Below are positions 52,909 through 61,814 of a stretch of 64,000 bases of DNA, in pieces. The notes below the pieces were generated by a model. The model was given only the letters and a program-made list of their open reading frames with translations, made no database searches and was not told where the DNA came from. Origin of the DNA: Chelativorans intermedius (GTDB taxonomy: Bacteria > Pseudomonadota > Alphaproteobacteria > Rhizobiales > Rhizobiaceae); the NCBI RefSeq assembly GCF_025398255.1, contig NZ_JAODNW010000015.1, positions 1 through 64,000 on the forward strand, written 5' to 3'. The first letter of the stretch is position 1. Every line of letters begins with the position of its first letter. A program made the translations under genes and the position numbers.

Positions 52909-54111
52909 ATGACGACCAGATATTTCAGGCTTAAAGGAATTTCCGGCGCGGGAATTCCGCGGGTCGCATTGGCGGCCGGATGTCTTTCCGTCGCCCTCGC
53001 CGCCCCGGCGATGGCCTTCGACTGCAGCGAGGGTGCGATCCGCATCGGCCTCGCACGGTCAATCACCGGAGGGTTTGCCGCGTTCGATACGCCTGGTGCA
53101 AACGGGCTGCAGATTGCGGTGGACGAGATCAACGCGGCCGGCGGTGTCGAGGGGTGCCCGATCGAGCTGATTTCGGGCGATTCCCAGTCGAACCCGGCCT
53201 TGGCTGGCCAGGTTGCCGAGGAACTCATCCGACAGGGCGCGCATATCATCGTTCCCGCCTCGGACATGGACATGGGGATGGGTGCGGCCATCGCAGCACA
53301 GGCCGCTGGATTGCTCTCCATCTCGCCCGAGTCCGGTTCGCCCGATTGGGTTGCCGCCGTAGGTCCGAACCATTTCATCGGCGGTGTCAGCGCGGCGGAT
53401 CTGGCACGGTCGATCGCCCGGTTCATCAATGATCAAGGCTGGGAGAACGTCTATGTGGTGACGAACGAATCGTTCAACTGGTTCACGGCCAAGGACCAAC
53501 CGCTTGCCGAGGCGCTCGATGGCTCGGTTGTCGGCCGCGATGGCACGAACAACGAGATGAGCGACTTCGCCGCCATCGTGTCGCGTATCCGCGACATGCA
53601 GGACGAGATCGATGTCATCTTCCTGAACGATTATTTCCCGCGCGTCGGCACATTCATCCGGCAGCTGCGCGCCGCGGGCGTGACAACCCCGATCGTCGGC
53701 GAGAGCACCTTCCCTTCGGCCGCTTTGCCCGAGGTGGTGGGCGCAGACGGTCTGCAGGATGTGTATTACGTTACCTCGGCTTTCTTCGAAGGCGCCGAAG
53801 GTCGCGATCCGGCATTGGAGCCGATGATCACCCGGTATCAAGAGCAATTCGGTACGTTCCCGGAAAACCTGAACGCCGTGCTTGGCTACCAGATCGGACA
53901 TATTCTTGGCATGGCGCTGGAGCAGGCGGACAGCACCGATGCGGGCGCGGTCGCGGCGGCCCTGCGCGGCATGAGTAATCTGCGGGTGGCCGGAACCGAA
54001 TACTATGGGTTTGCCAGCAGCTATCCCGAGAAATCGGCCAGCGTTGGCGGCTTCGATGCCGAGGGGCGTTTCGTTCTGGTTGCAGATATCGATACGCGAG
54101 ACGCTGAGTGA
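52909..54111 (+). CDS. Branched-chain-type ABC transporter substrate-binding protein
   Basis: A 400-residue periplasmic binding protein of the LivJ/Peripla_BP_6 family. Signal peptide with cut near PAMAFDC (residue about 38), then IRIGLARSITGGFAAFDTPGANGLQIAVDEINAAGGV and QNPALAGQVAEELI-like sequence. Ligand unknown; the linked hydrolase suggests a non-amino-acid substrate. First gene of a five-gene transporter plus hydrolase operon. Confidence 0.9.
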   Translation: MTTRYFRLKGISGAGIPRVALAAGCLSVALAAPAMAFDCSEGAIRIGLARSITGGFAAFDTPGANGLQIAVDEINAAGGVEGCPIELISGDSQSNPALAGQVAEELIRQGAHIIVPASDMDMGMGAAIAAQAAGLLSISPESGSPDWVAAVGPNHFIGGVSAADLARSIARFINDQGWENVYVVTNESFNWFTAKDQPLAEALDGSVVGRDGTNNEMSDFAAIVSRIRDMQDEIDVIFLNDYFPRVGTFIRQLRAAGVTTPIVGESTFPSAALPEVVGADGLQDVYYVTSAFFEGAEGRDPALEPMITRYQEQFGTFPENLNAVLGYQIGHILGMALEQADSTDAGAVAAALRGMSNLRVAGTEYYGFASSYPEKSASVGGFDAEGRFVLVADIDTRDAE

Positions 54112-54878
54112 CACAGCCGACGCCTGAAACCAAGGCGGCCGATCCCGCCGGCACCTTGCGTGCCGACGGGATCGTGATGCGGTTTGGCGGCATCAAGGCG
54201 CTGGATGGTGCGTCGATCCGCATTCGACCCGGTGATACGATCGGGCTTCTGGGTCCCAACGGGTCGGGCAAGACAACGCTGGTCAACTGCCTGACCGGTA
54301 TCCTGACGCCCACCGAAGGCCGGATAGTTTTCAACGGTCAGGACATCACCCGCCGGACACCGCGGCAGAGGGCGCATGGCGGTATCGTGCGCAGTTTTCA
54401 GAACCTGCGGCTCATGCCCGATCTGACGGTTGCCGAGAACGTGGCCGTCGGGCTGGCAGGGCTGGCCCAACCGCTTCGCGCGGCCGAATGGCGCGACCGG
54501 CTGACCACGGCGCTGGCCGCACAACGTCTGGAACCTTACGCGCACAGCCCGCTTGGACAAATGCCTTACGGCGTCATGAAGCGGGTCGAGGTCGCCCGCG
54601 CCCTCGTGTCGCGCCCGCGTATCCTGCTTCTGGACGAACCTGCCGCCGGGCTGGGCGGCGGCGATTGGGAGCCCCTGGCCGAGACCCTGAAAACGGCGCA
54701 GGAGCAGATGGGTTTCGGATTGCTACTGATCGATCACAACATCGAATTCGTTCGCGCGCTTGTGAATCGACTGGTCGTTCTGGCGACCGGGCAGGTTCTG
54801 GTCGAGGGAAGCCCCGAGACGGTTCTGACCGACCCCGAGGTCGGCCGCGTCTATCTTGGGAGCCTGGCCGATGCTTGA
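54108..54878 (+). CDS. ABC transporter ATP-binding protein (LivG-like)
   Basis: A 256-residue ATPase. GLLGPNGSGKTTLVNCLTGI, YGVMKRVEVARALVSRPRILLLDEPAAGLGGGDW and LLIDHNIEFVRAL are LivG-type motifs; the signature is degenerate (LGQMPYGVMKR instead of LSGGQ). GTG start at 54108 overlaps the binding-protein stop (GTGA). Confidence 0.9.
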   Translation: MTQPTPETKAADPAGTLRADGIVMRFGGIKALDGASIRIRPGDTIGLLGPNGSGKTTLVNCLTGILTPTEGRIVFNGQDITRRTPRQRAHGGIVRSFQNLRLMPDLTVAENVAVGLAGLAQPLRAAEWRDRLTTALAAQRLEPYAHSPLGQMPYGVMKRVEVARALVSRPRILLLDEPAAGLGGGDWEPLAETLKTAQEQMGFGLLLIDHNIEFVRALVNRLVVLATGQVLVEGSPETVLTDPEVGRVYLGSLADA

Positions 54879-55599
54879 GCTTGATCGCGTCAGTACGGGT
54901 TATGGCCGGGTGCGGGCTCTGGACACTGTCAGCCTGACGCTTGGCGCCGGTCATACGCTTGCTGTCCTGGGACCGAACGGCGCAGGAAAATCCACCCTGC
55001 TCAAGCTGGTCGCCGGGTTGCAGGCGCCGTGGTCGGGCACCCTGAAACTCGACGGATCGGCAGATCTGAGCCCGCTCGACGTGACCGCGCGTGTGCATCG
55101 CGGGATCGTCCTGTGCCCCGAGGGGCGACGGATCTTCACGACGCTCAGCGTCGAGGAAAACCTTTGCATCGGCGGCACGGCGCTGTTGGCACGCCCCGGC
55201 GGCGCACAGCGAATGCGCGAAGGCCTCGAACGCGCCTACAGCCTGTTTCCGATCCTGGCCGAGCGCCGCCACGGCCCCGGCAGCGCATTGTCCGGCGGTC
55301 AGCAACAGATGCTGGCCATCGCGCGTGCCTTGATGGCCGAACCGCGCCTCCTGCTGCTCGATGAGCCGTCTCTGGGACTGTCGCCCGTGATGGCCGACGA
55401 GGTGTACGCAACGCTGGCCGCGTTGAAGGCCGAGGGGATGACACTGATCGTAGTCGAGGAAGCCGCTGGCCGCCCCCTCGGTCTTGCGGATACGGCCATG
55501 ATCCTGCGCAACGGCCGAACCGTGTGGCGGGGTGCGGCCGCCGCCGCCCGGGATCCCGACCTGTTGCAACGCGCCTATCTTGGAGACCACGCCGCATGA
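54871..55599 (+). CDS. ABC transporter ATP-binding protein (LivF-like)
   Basis: A 242-residue second ATPase. [57 protein letters not shown]. In place of the LivF switch histidine it reads VVEEAAGRPLGLAD. It overlaps the previous gene by 8 bases and the permease by 4. Confidence 0.9.
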   Translation: MLELDRVSTGYGRVRALDTVSLTLGAGHTLAVLGPNGAGKSTLLKLVAGLQAPWSGTLKLDGSADLSPLDVTARVHRGIVLCPEGRRIFTTLSVEENLCIGGTALLARPGGAQRMREGLERAYSLFPILAERRHGPGSALSGGQQQMLAIARALMAEPRLLLLDEPSLGLSPVMADEVYATLAALKAEGMTLIVVEEAAGRPLGLADTAMILRNGRTVWRGAAAAARDPDLLQRAYLGDHAA

Positions 55600-56480
55600 A
55601 TCTCCTGCAACTCGGTGTCGACGGGCTTGCGACCGGATCGGTCTACATGATGCTGGCCCTTGGCATCAGCCTCGTCTTCAGTGTCATGCGGCTGGTGAAT
55701 TTCGCCTATGGCATGATCATCGTCTGGTTCGGCTTCATGCTGCATGTGCTCTGGGGGACCGGGCTGCCCTACTGGCTTTGCGTTCTCGGCGCCCTGGCCG
55801 GGACGGTGCTGCTGTCGATCGTCCTGGCGCGCGCGATCTTCATGCCTTTTGTCGGCGCACCGCCCGCGACCCTGCTCCTGGCATCCTTCGGTGTTGCGAT
55901 CGTTCTGCAATCGGTTGCGGTGGTCCTGTTTGGCGAGCCGGCAAGGCCGGTGCAGACACCGCAGATCCTGTTGACATCGATCGATACCGGCTGGTTCCGT
56001 ATCTCTGTCCTGCAACTGCTGTCGCTGGCGCTTGGGCTGACCATGCTGGTTGGCCTCGAATTTCTGATCGGGCGGACGCGGATCGGAATGGAGATCCGCG
56101 CCACGGCCGAAAGCCCCGAGGTGGCGCGCCTGATGGCCGTGCGGTCGGATCGCGTGTTGACCTTCGTCTTCGCGTTGAGTGGCCTGATTGCGGGTCTCGT
56201 CGCGCTGGTCTGGTTCGCACAGTCGGGATCGGTCACGGCGCGCGGCGACCTTGCACCGACGCTCAAGGCCTTCGTCGCCGTCGTGATCGGCGGCTTGGGA
56301 ACCATCCGCGGCGCGGTGTTGGGGGGGCTGGTTCTGGGCTTTCTCGAGACTGCCATGTCAGGTTTGCTGGTCGGGGCGCTCTCCGGTTTTCAGCAAACTT
56401 TCGTATTTGCCCTCGTCATCCTGATCCTGCTCCTGCGGCCCGAAGGATTGCTGGGCAAGGCCACCGGAGGCATGCGATGA
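55596..56480 (+). CDS. Branched-chain-type ABC transporter permease (LivH-like)
   Basis: A 294-residue permease with about eight helices. DGLATGSVYMMLALGISLVF, RIGMEIRATAESPEVARLMAV and VIGGLGTIRGAVLGGLVLG are family hallmarks. ATGA overlaps at both ends. Confidence 0.9.
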   Translation: MNLLQLGVDGLATGSVYMMLALGISLVFSVMRLVNFAYGMIIVWFGFMLHVLWGTGLPYWLCVLGALAGTVLLSIVLARAIFMPFVGAPPATLLLASFGVAIVLQSVAVVLFGEPARPVQTPQILLTSIDTGWFRISVLQLLSLALGLTMLVGLEFLIGRTRIGMEIRATAESPEVARLMAVRSDRVLTFVFALSGLIAGLVALVWFAQSGSVTARGDLAPTLKAFVAVVIGGLGTIRGAVLGGLVLGFLETAMSGLLVGALSGFQQTFVFALVILILLLRPEGLLGKATGGMR

Positions 56481-57541
56481 GACGTCCCTTGCAGCTCCGC
56501 AGCGATGCCCCGCTCACACCGGGAGGCTATATGTCCCTCGTCGCATCGGGCATGGGGATTGCCGCCCTGCTTGCTCTGGCGATCCTCGGCCTGAACCTTG
56601 CGACCGGGGCCCGGTTCGCCAGTCTGCTGACCAATCTCGGCCTGTGGCTGATCATTGCCGTCGGGTTTCAGGTTTTCGTCGGATCGACCGGCACCATCTC
56701 GTTCGGTCACCCCGCCTTCGTCGCGCTCGGCGCCTATACGGGCGGCATCCTGACCCTGCCCCCTGCGATGCAAAGGATCGCGCTGCCCGATCTGCCCGGC
56801 TGGCTTGCCGGTCTGGATCCGGGCCTCTGGCCCGCGACGATCGCCGGCGGCGCGGTCGCTGCCCTGCTTGCCCTTCTGATCGGCCCGATCGTCATGCGGT
56901 TGACCGGGATCGCGGCCGGCATCATGACCTTCGGCCTGCTGGTGATCGTGAACGAAATGATCCGCGCCGCAACCCCTCTCACGCGTGGCAACGCGACGTT
57001 TTACGGGGTGCCCCGGCTGGCCGGCCTCACCGAGGTGCTCGTCGTCGTGGTCCTCGTCGTCGGGATCGCGCTGGCCTACAAGTTCTCGCGTTGGGGATTG
57101 CGCGCACGCTCCGTCGCCCAGGATCCTGTCGCGGCCGAAATGAGCGGCATCAGCGTTGTGACTTCGCGGCTCTGGGCCTTTGTCCTGTCAGCCTTCATCT
57201 GCGGGATCGGCGGCGCGCTGATGGGCTTTTTCCTGACCGCGTTCAGCGCGCAGTCCTTCTATGTCGGCATGGTGCTGCCGATGATGATCATGGTCCTTCT
57301 GGGCGGCATGAACAGCGTGGCTGGCGCCCTGACCGGGGCGGTTCTGCTGACATTCTGGGAATATGTGATGCGGCTGATCGAAACGGGCGGCATGGGCATT
57401 TCCCTCCCGCCGGGGCTGTCGCAACTGACGCTGGGCGCCGGGCTGATCGCCATCCTCTTTTTCCGACCCTCGGGGCTATGGGGCAGCCGGGAATTCTTCA
57501 TCGCGCCCGTGGGGCAAACACGCAAGGGAGACAATCCATGA
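56477..57541 (+). CDS. Branched-chain-type ABC transporter permease (LivM-like)
   Basis: A 354-residue permease with about nine helices. Family motifs STGTISFGHPAFVALGAYTGG, RWGLRARSVAQDPVAAEMSGI and MVLLGGMNSVAGALTGAVLL. Coupled by ATGA to the LivH-like and hydrolase genes. Confidence 0.9.
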   Translation: MRRPLQLRSDAPLTPGGYMSLVASGMGIAALLALAILGLNLATGARFASLLTNLGLWLIIAVGFQVFVGSTGTISFGHPAFVALGAYTGGILTLPPAMQRIALPDLPGWLAGLDPGLWPATIAGGAVAALLALLIGPIVMRLTGIAAGIMTFGLLVIVNEMIRAATPLTRGNATFYGVPRLAGLTEVLVVVVLVVGIALAYKFSRWGLRARSVAQDPVAAEMSGISVVTSRLWAFVLSAFICGIGGALMGFFLTAFSAQSFYVGMVLPMMIMVLLGGMNSVAGALTGAVLLTFWEYVMRLIETGGMGISLPPGLSQLTLGAGLIAILFFRPSGLWGSREFFIAPVGQTRKGDNP

Positions 57542-58326
57542 GTTTCGAACCCTATATCGAGCGCGGCGAAGGCCCTGCCGTGATCTTCAACCACGGGACG
57601 CTGATGGACGCGACGATGTTCGAGCCCCAGATGGCGTTCCTTTCGGCCAAGGGCTATCGCGTCATCTCGCAGAACAGCCGCGTTCTGCTGGGCAAGGCGA
57701 CCCGCCACACGCTCGACGATCTGGCGGCCGACACCGCCGCGTTGGCAGAGCGCCTGGGCCTGACCGAGTATGTGGTGGCCGGCATGTCCACCGGGGCGTT
57801 CATGGCCCTCAACTTTGCCCTGAACTATCCCGACCGCGCAGCGGGTTTCATCCTGATCGAGGGTCAGGCCGTCGCCTATCCCCCCGAGGAGCAGGATGCC
57901 TTCGAGGCCGAATTCGACAAGTTCGACACCGACGGGATGGTGTCGCGCGAGCGGGCGGAATGGGCGGCGCCCTTCTGCTTTGGCGAGCATACCTATGCCA
58001 ACAACCCGGGCCTCGTCGAGCATTGGATCAACCGCTGGACGACCGAGATCCCCTCGCGCGCAGTATGGGCGCAGGGAACGTCCTGGGTCCGCAAGCCGGA
58101 CCTGACCCCGCGCCTGCGCGAGATCGAGAAGCCGGTGCTCATCATCCATGCCGAAGGCGACCTGCCGGTTCCGATTTCGCGCGCCTATTCGATGCTCGAG
58201 AACCTGACCGACGCGACGCTGGTCAAGATCCCGCGCTCTGGCCATACCTCGAACCTCGAAAACCCTGACGCCGTGAACCATGCGATCCTCGGCTTCCTAG
58301 ACCGCATCTACGGGCGGATGGGGTGA
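57538..58326 (+). CDS. Alpha/beta hydrolase
   Basis: A 262-residue hydrolase. Oxyanion region FNHGTLMDATMF, nucleophile elbow GMSTG (VVAGMSTGAFMALNFAL), acid in LIIHAEGDLPVPISRAY and final His in RSGHTSNLENP. The elbow serine is normal. Translation-coupled (ATGA) to the transporter, so it probably acts on the imported ligand (ester, lactone or amide), which remains unidentified. Confidence 0.88.
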   Translation: MSFEPYIERGEGPAVIFNHGTLMDATMFEPQMAFLSAKGYRVISQNSRVLLGKATRHTLDDLAADTAALAERLGLTEYVVAGMSTGAFMALNFALNYPDRAAGFILIEGQAVAYPPEEQDAFEAEFDKFDTDGMVSRERAEWAAPFCFGEHTYANNPGLVEHWINRWTTEIPSRAVWAQGTSWVRKPDLTPRLREIEKPVLIIHAEGDLPVPISRAYSMLENLTDATLVKIPRSGHTSNLENPDAVNHAILGFLDRIYGRMG

Positions 58327-58372
58327 TCGCGGCCGATCTCTCCTGTGCTCGCGTGCGGCTCTTCCCCATGTC

Positions 58373-58522
58373 TTCTCCAGCGGCGGCACGATCATCCACA
58401 TCGCCTCTGCGCTGGCCTTCGTCGGTTTTCGCAACGAATGTGCCCATGGCCCCACGAAGGCTGGAATCGAGCGGTTCACCAAGGGGATGGCTCTGGACGA
58501 TGCGGGCCTCGTGGCAGGCTGA
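58373..58522 (+). pseudogene. SDR fragment
   Basis: Reads FSSGGTIIHIASALAFVGF, CAHGPTKAGIERFTKGMALD, the catalytic part of a short-chain dehydrogenase without either end; the active-site Tyr of YGPTK is His here. Degraded remnant. 58327-58986 otherwise holds IS debris and the phn promoter. Confidence 0.7.
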
Positions 58523-58610
58523 CGGTAAACAAATTTTTTCCTGACCGACAATCGCTGACGCGGGACAGGGTGACCGGGTCCGGGTCGGATACTGCGCGGC
58601 CGCGCGGTGA

Positions 58611-58740
58611 GGTCCGTTCCGGAGACATAGGTAACACTTTTGGCCCGAACGGGTTGAGAAGCGGTCCAGTCTGCATGTCTCATCGTCGAAATAGCCCAGA
58701 TCGTAGTCCGTGAAGCTGGCCTTCCAGATTCGGCAGGCAA
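58611..58740 (-). mobile_element. IS481-family transposase 3'-end remnant
   Basis: Minus-strand frames give [19 protein letters not shown] and then, after a frame change, LLNPFGPKVLPMSPERT, the usual tail of IS481 transposases. The end shares a 26-bp repeat (one mismatch) in the same orientation with 48198-48223. Confidence 0.8.
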
Positions 58741-58889
58741 CCGCTTTGTCGGCCTATTTGCTCCGGATTGGTGCTGCTGAAGCGCCCGATGGTGCCTATC
58801 GAGGAGACTCGAGACGGATCCCGCATTTCTCGCGGCAGGCACCTGGTTGCTCGCACCACACGTGGGGAAGCCGACTTTTTTCCAGCCTC

Positions 58890-58918
58890 CTGTAACACAA
58901 CTGCCATCCTGCTGACAT
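58890..58918 (+). promoter_or_regulatory. Pho box upstream of phnC
   Basis: Three direct heptamers CTGTAAC, CTGCCAT and CTGACAT start at 58890, 58901 and 58912, each exactly 11 bp apart, the spacing of PhoB-binding repeats (CTGTCAT-N4). The site lies 69 bp before the phnC start. Confidence 0.85.
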
Positions 58919-58986
58919 TTCAGCTTCACGAGAAGGCGCTACCAACGCTCCCCGACAGGACGGAACGTCCGCAAACGGGGATTGCC

Positions 58987-59802
58987 ATGCTCGAAATCCG
59001 CAGCGTGACGCGCCGCTTCGGCGAGACGGTCGCCGTGGACGGCGTCGACATCCAGATTGCCGAGGGAGAGATGGTCGGCGTCATCGGCCGTTCCGGCGCC
59101 GGCAAGTCCACGCTCCTGCGCATGATCAACCGTCTCATCGACCCGAGCGAGGGGGCGATCCTGTTCAAGGGGCGGGAGGTTTCCTCGCTGAAGGGCGCCG
59201 CGCTGCGCCGCTGGCAGCGCGACTGCGCCATGATCTTCCAGCAGTTCAACCTCGTTCCCCGGCTCGATGTGCTCACCAACGTGCTCCTCGGCCGTCTCAA
59301 TCATCGCTCCACGGCGCTCAACCTGCTGAACCTCTACAGCCGCGAGGAGCGGATACAGGCCGTCGCCGCGCTGGAGCGGCTCGACATCGCACACACCGCG
59401 CTGCAGCAGGCGGGCACGCTGTCCGGCGGCCAGCAGCAGCGTGTGGCGATTGCCCGGGCTCTGATGCAGGAGCCGAAGGTGATCCTGGCCGACGAGCCGA
59501 TCGCCTCGCTCGATCCGCTCAACGCCAAGGTGGTGATGGATTCGCTTGCCGACATCAATGCCCGCGAGGGCATCACGGTGATCACCAATCTGCACACGCT
59601 GGACACCGCCCGGCGCTACTGCACCCGCATCATCGGCATGGCCAGGGGTAAGGTCGTTTTCGACGGGGCTGCGCAGGCGCTGACGGCGGAGGCCGTGCGC
59701 CGCATCTACGGCGCCGAGGCCGGGGCGGATGCGGTGCCCGAGGCCATCACCTCCACCAGCATCGAGACGCCCGCAGCCCCGGAGCCTGCCTTCGCCGGCT
59801 AG
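58987..59802 (+). CDS. phnC: Phosphonate ABC transporter ATP-binding protein PhnC
   Basis: A 271-residue ATPase of the phosphonate importer. [43 protein letters not shown] and [33 protein letters not shown] are PhnC-type. An ATG at 58987 fits; a longer frame runs back into IS debris. First gene of a Pho-box-controlled operon. Confidence 0.93.
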   Translation: MLEIRSVTRRFGETVAVDGVDIQIAEGEMVGVIGRSGAGKSTLLRMINRLIDPSEGAILFKGREVSSLKGAALRRWQRDCAMIFQQFNLVPRLDVLTNVLLGRLNHRSTALNLLNLYSREERIQAVAALERLDIAHTALQQAGTLSGGQQQRVAIARALMQEPKVILADEPIASLDPLNAKVVMDSLADINAREGITVITNLHTLDTARRYCTRIIGMARGKVVFDGAAQALTAEAVRRIYGAEAGADAVPEAITSTSIETPAAPEPAFAG

Positions 59803-59867
59803 GGCGGCCTCGAACCTTCGCAACAACGCAACCGCCGGGAAACCGGCATCAGACAGGAGAGTGGGAG

Positions 59868-60776
59868 ATGTTGAAGAAGCTTTTGACGAGTGTCGCCGCC
59901 ATTGTCGCGCTGACGGCGGTCTCGGCCCATGCGGAGGATCTCAAGGAGTTCCGCATCGGCATCCTGGGCGGTGAGAACGAGGCCGACCGCCTGCGCAACT
60001 TCCAGTGCATGGTGGACAAGCTGCCGGAAGTGCTGGGCGTCGAGAAGGTCTCGCTCTTCCCGGCGGCGGATTATGATGGCGTCGTGCAGGGCCTGCTGGG
60101 CGGCACGCTCGACTATGCCGAGCTCGGCGCCTCCGGCTATGCCAAGGTCTATCTGGAAGACCCGAACGCCGTTGAGCCGATCCTCACCACGGTGCAGACG
60201 GACGGCTCCATGGGCTATCACTCCGTGATGGTGGCTCGCAAGGATTCGGGCATCCGCACGCTCAAGGACATGAAGGGCAGGAAGCTCGGCTTTGCCGATC
60301 CCGATTCCACCTCCGGCTATCTGGTTCCGGCCGTGACCCTGCCGAAGGCGATCGGCATGTCGATCGAGGAATATTTCTCCGAGACCGGCTTCGGGGGCGG
60401 CCACGAAAACCTGGTGCTCGAGGTGCTGAAGGGCACCTTCGACGCCGGCACGACCTGGGCTTCCGGCGTCGGCGACTTCTCGGAAGGCTACACCTCCGGA
60501 AACCTGCACAAGATGGTCGAGAAGGGCATTCTCGACATGGACGACCTGGTCGAGGTGTGGAAGTCGCCGCTCATTCCCAATGGTCCGATCGTCGTGCGCA
60601 GCTCCATGAACGATGAGATGAAGCAGGCTTTCAAGGCCTTCATGATGGAGCTTCCCGAGAGCGACCCGGACTGCTTCTCCGCCATCCAGGGCGGCGACTT
60701 CAAGGGCTTCACGGAGGTCACGCCGGCCTTCTATGAGCCCATCATCGACGCGCGCCGCGCGCTGATCGGGTCCTGA
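59868..60776 (+). CDS. phnD: Phosphonate-binding periplasmic protein PhnD
   Basis: A 302-residue binding protein. Signal peptide residues 1-22 (LTSVAAIVALTAVSAHA), then RIGILGGENEADRLRNFQCM, DPDSTSGYLVPAVTLPKAIG and RSSMNDEMKQAF, all PhnD features. GGAG ribosome site. 65 bp after phnC. Confidence 0.93.
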   Translation: MLKKLLTSVAAIVALTAVSAHAEDLKEFRIGILGGENEADRLRNFQCMVDKLPEVLGVEKVSLFPAADYDGVVQGLLGGTLDYAELGASGYAKVYLEDPNAVEPILTTVQTDGSMGYHSVMVARKDSGIRTLKDMKGRKLGFADPDSTSGYLVPAVTLPKAIGMSIEEYFSETGFGGGHENLVLEVLKGTFDAGTTWASGVGDFSEGYTSGNLHKMVEKGILDMDDLVEVWKSPLIPNGPIVVRSSMNDEMKQAFKAFMMELPESDPDCFSAIQGGDFKGFTEVTPAFYEPIIDARRALIGS

Positions 60777-60844
60777 TTCCTGAAAGAAACTGGAGGGGAA
60801 GCGCCGCCCGCGTGGCGCTTCCCCGCATCCTGGTCCTTCTCCCC

Positions 60845-61813
60845 ATGAGCGCATCCACACACGGCACGGTTCCGTCCCCGGCGGTGCTGTCGGTCGAGCG
60901 GCACTGGCAGGCGCTGGTGGCGCGGCGCAGGCTCTACACCGCGGGCGGCCTTCTCCTCCTGCTGCTCGCGCTCGCTGGCTCGCTGTGGTTCGCCAACGCC
61001 ACCAACGCCGGCAAGTTCTTCGACCGGCTGCCCTATTTCTTCGATTTCATCGGCCAGCTCGTGCCGCGCGACGGCTGGGAGGTGTGGCGGGCGCTCTTCG
61101 ACCTGCCGTCGCCCCATGACGACGGGAGCCTGAAATACAATTACCCGGAAGGCCGGGTCTATCTCACCGAGACGCTCTATCTGCCGGAATATTTCTACAA
61201 GATGCTGGAGACGATCAACATCGCCCTCGTTGCGACGCTGATCGGCTTCGGCATCGGGTTTGTCCTGTCGTTCCTGGCTGCCTCCAACCTCACCACCCGG
61301 CGGTGGCTGCGCTTCTTCGCGCGCCGCTTCATGGAGCTGTTGCGGGCCTTTCCCGAGATCGTGATCGCCGGCTTCTTCCTGGCCGTCCTCTCGCTTGGCG
61401 CCGTGCCGGCCATCATCGCGGTCGCCATCCACACCATCGGCGCGCTCGGCAAGATGTTCTTCGAGGTGGTGGAAAATGCCGACATGCGCCCGGAGGAGGG
61501 GTTGCGCGCCGCCGGCGCCAACTGGGTGGAGCGCGTGTGGTTCGCCATCGTGCCGCAGGTGCTGCCCAACTTTCTGAGCTACGGGCTGCTGCGTCTGGAG
61601 ATCAACGTGCGTGCCTCCACCATCATCGGCGCTGTGGGCGGCGGCGGCATCGGCGAGGCGTTGCGCCTGTCCATCAGCCGCGGCCACGAGGCCAAGACGC
61701 TGGCCATCATTCTTCTGCTGTTCACCACCATCGTTGCGGTCGATCAGTTCTCCGCCTGGCTGCGGCGGCGTCTTGTCGGTCGCCAGGCTTTCGAGTTCGC
61801 ACGCGGAGGCTGA
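60845..61813 (+). CDS. phnE: Phosphonate ABC transporter permease PhnE (first)
   Basis: A 322-residue permease with a long periplasmic stretch between helix 1 and 2. ASNLTTRRWLRFFARRFMELLRAFPEIVIAGFFLAVL and the EAA-type loop EEGLRAAGANWVERVWFAIVPQVLP are typical. Start 60845 (MSASTHGT) resembles the family but lacks a ribosome site; a GTG at 60812 has GGAGGGG about 14 bases upstream, so the true start is open. Confidence 0.88.
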   Translation: MSASTHGTVPSPAVLSVERHWQALVARRRLYTAGGLLLLLLALAGSLWFANATNAGKFFDRLPYFFDFIGQLVPRDGWEVWRALFDLPSPHDDGSLKYNYPEGRVYLTETLYLPEYFYKMLETINIALVATLIGFGIGFVLSFLAASNLTTRRWLRFFARRFMELLRAFPEIVIAGFFLAVLSLGAVPAIIAVAIHTIGALGKMFFEVVENADMRPEEGLRAAGANWVERVWFAIVPQVLPNFLSYGLLRLEINVRASTIIGAVGGGGIGEALRLSISRGHEAKTLAIILLLFTTIVAVDQFSAWLRRRLVGRQAFEFARGG

Positions 61814-61814
61814 G

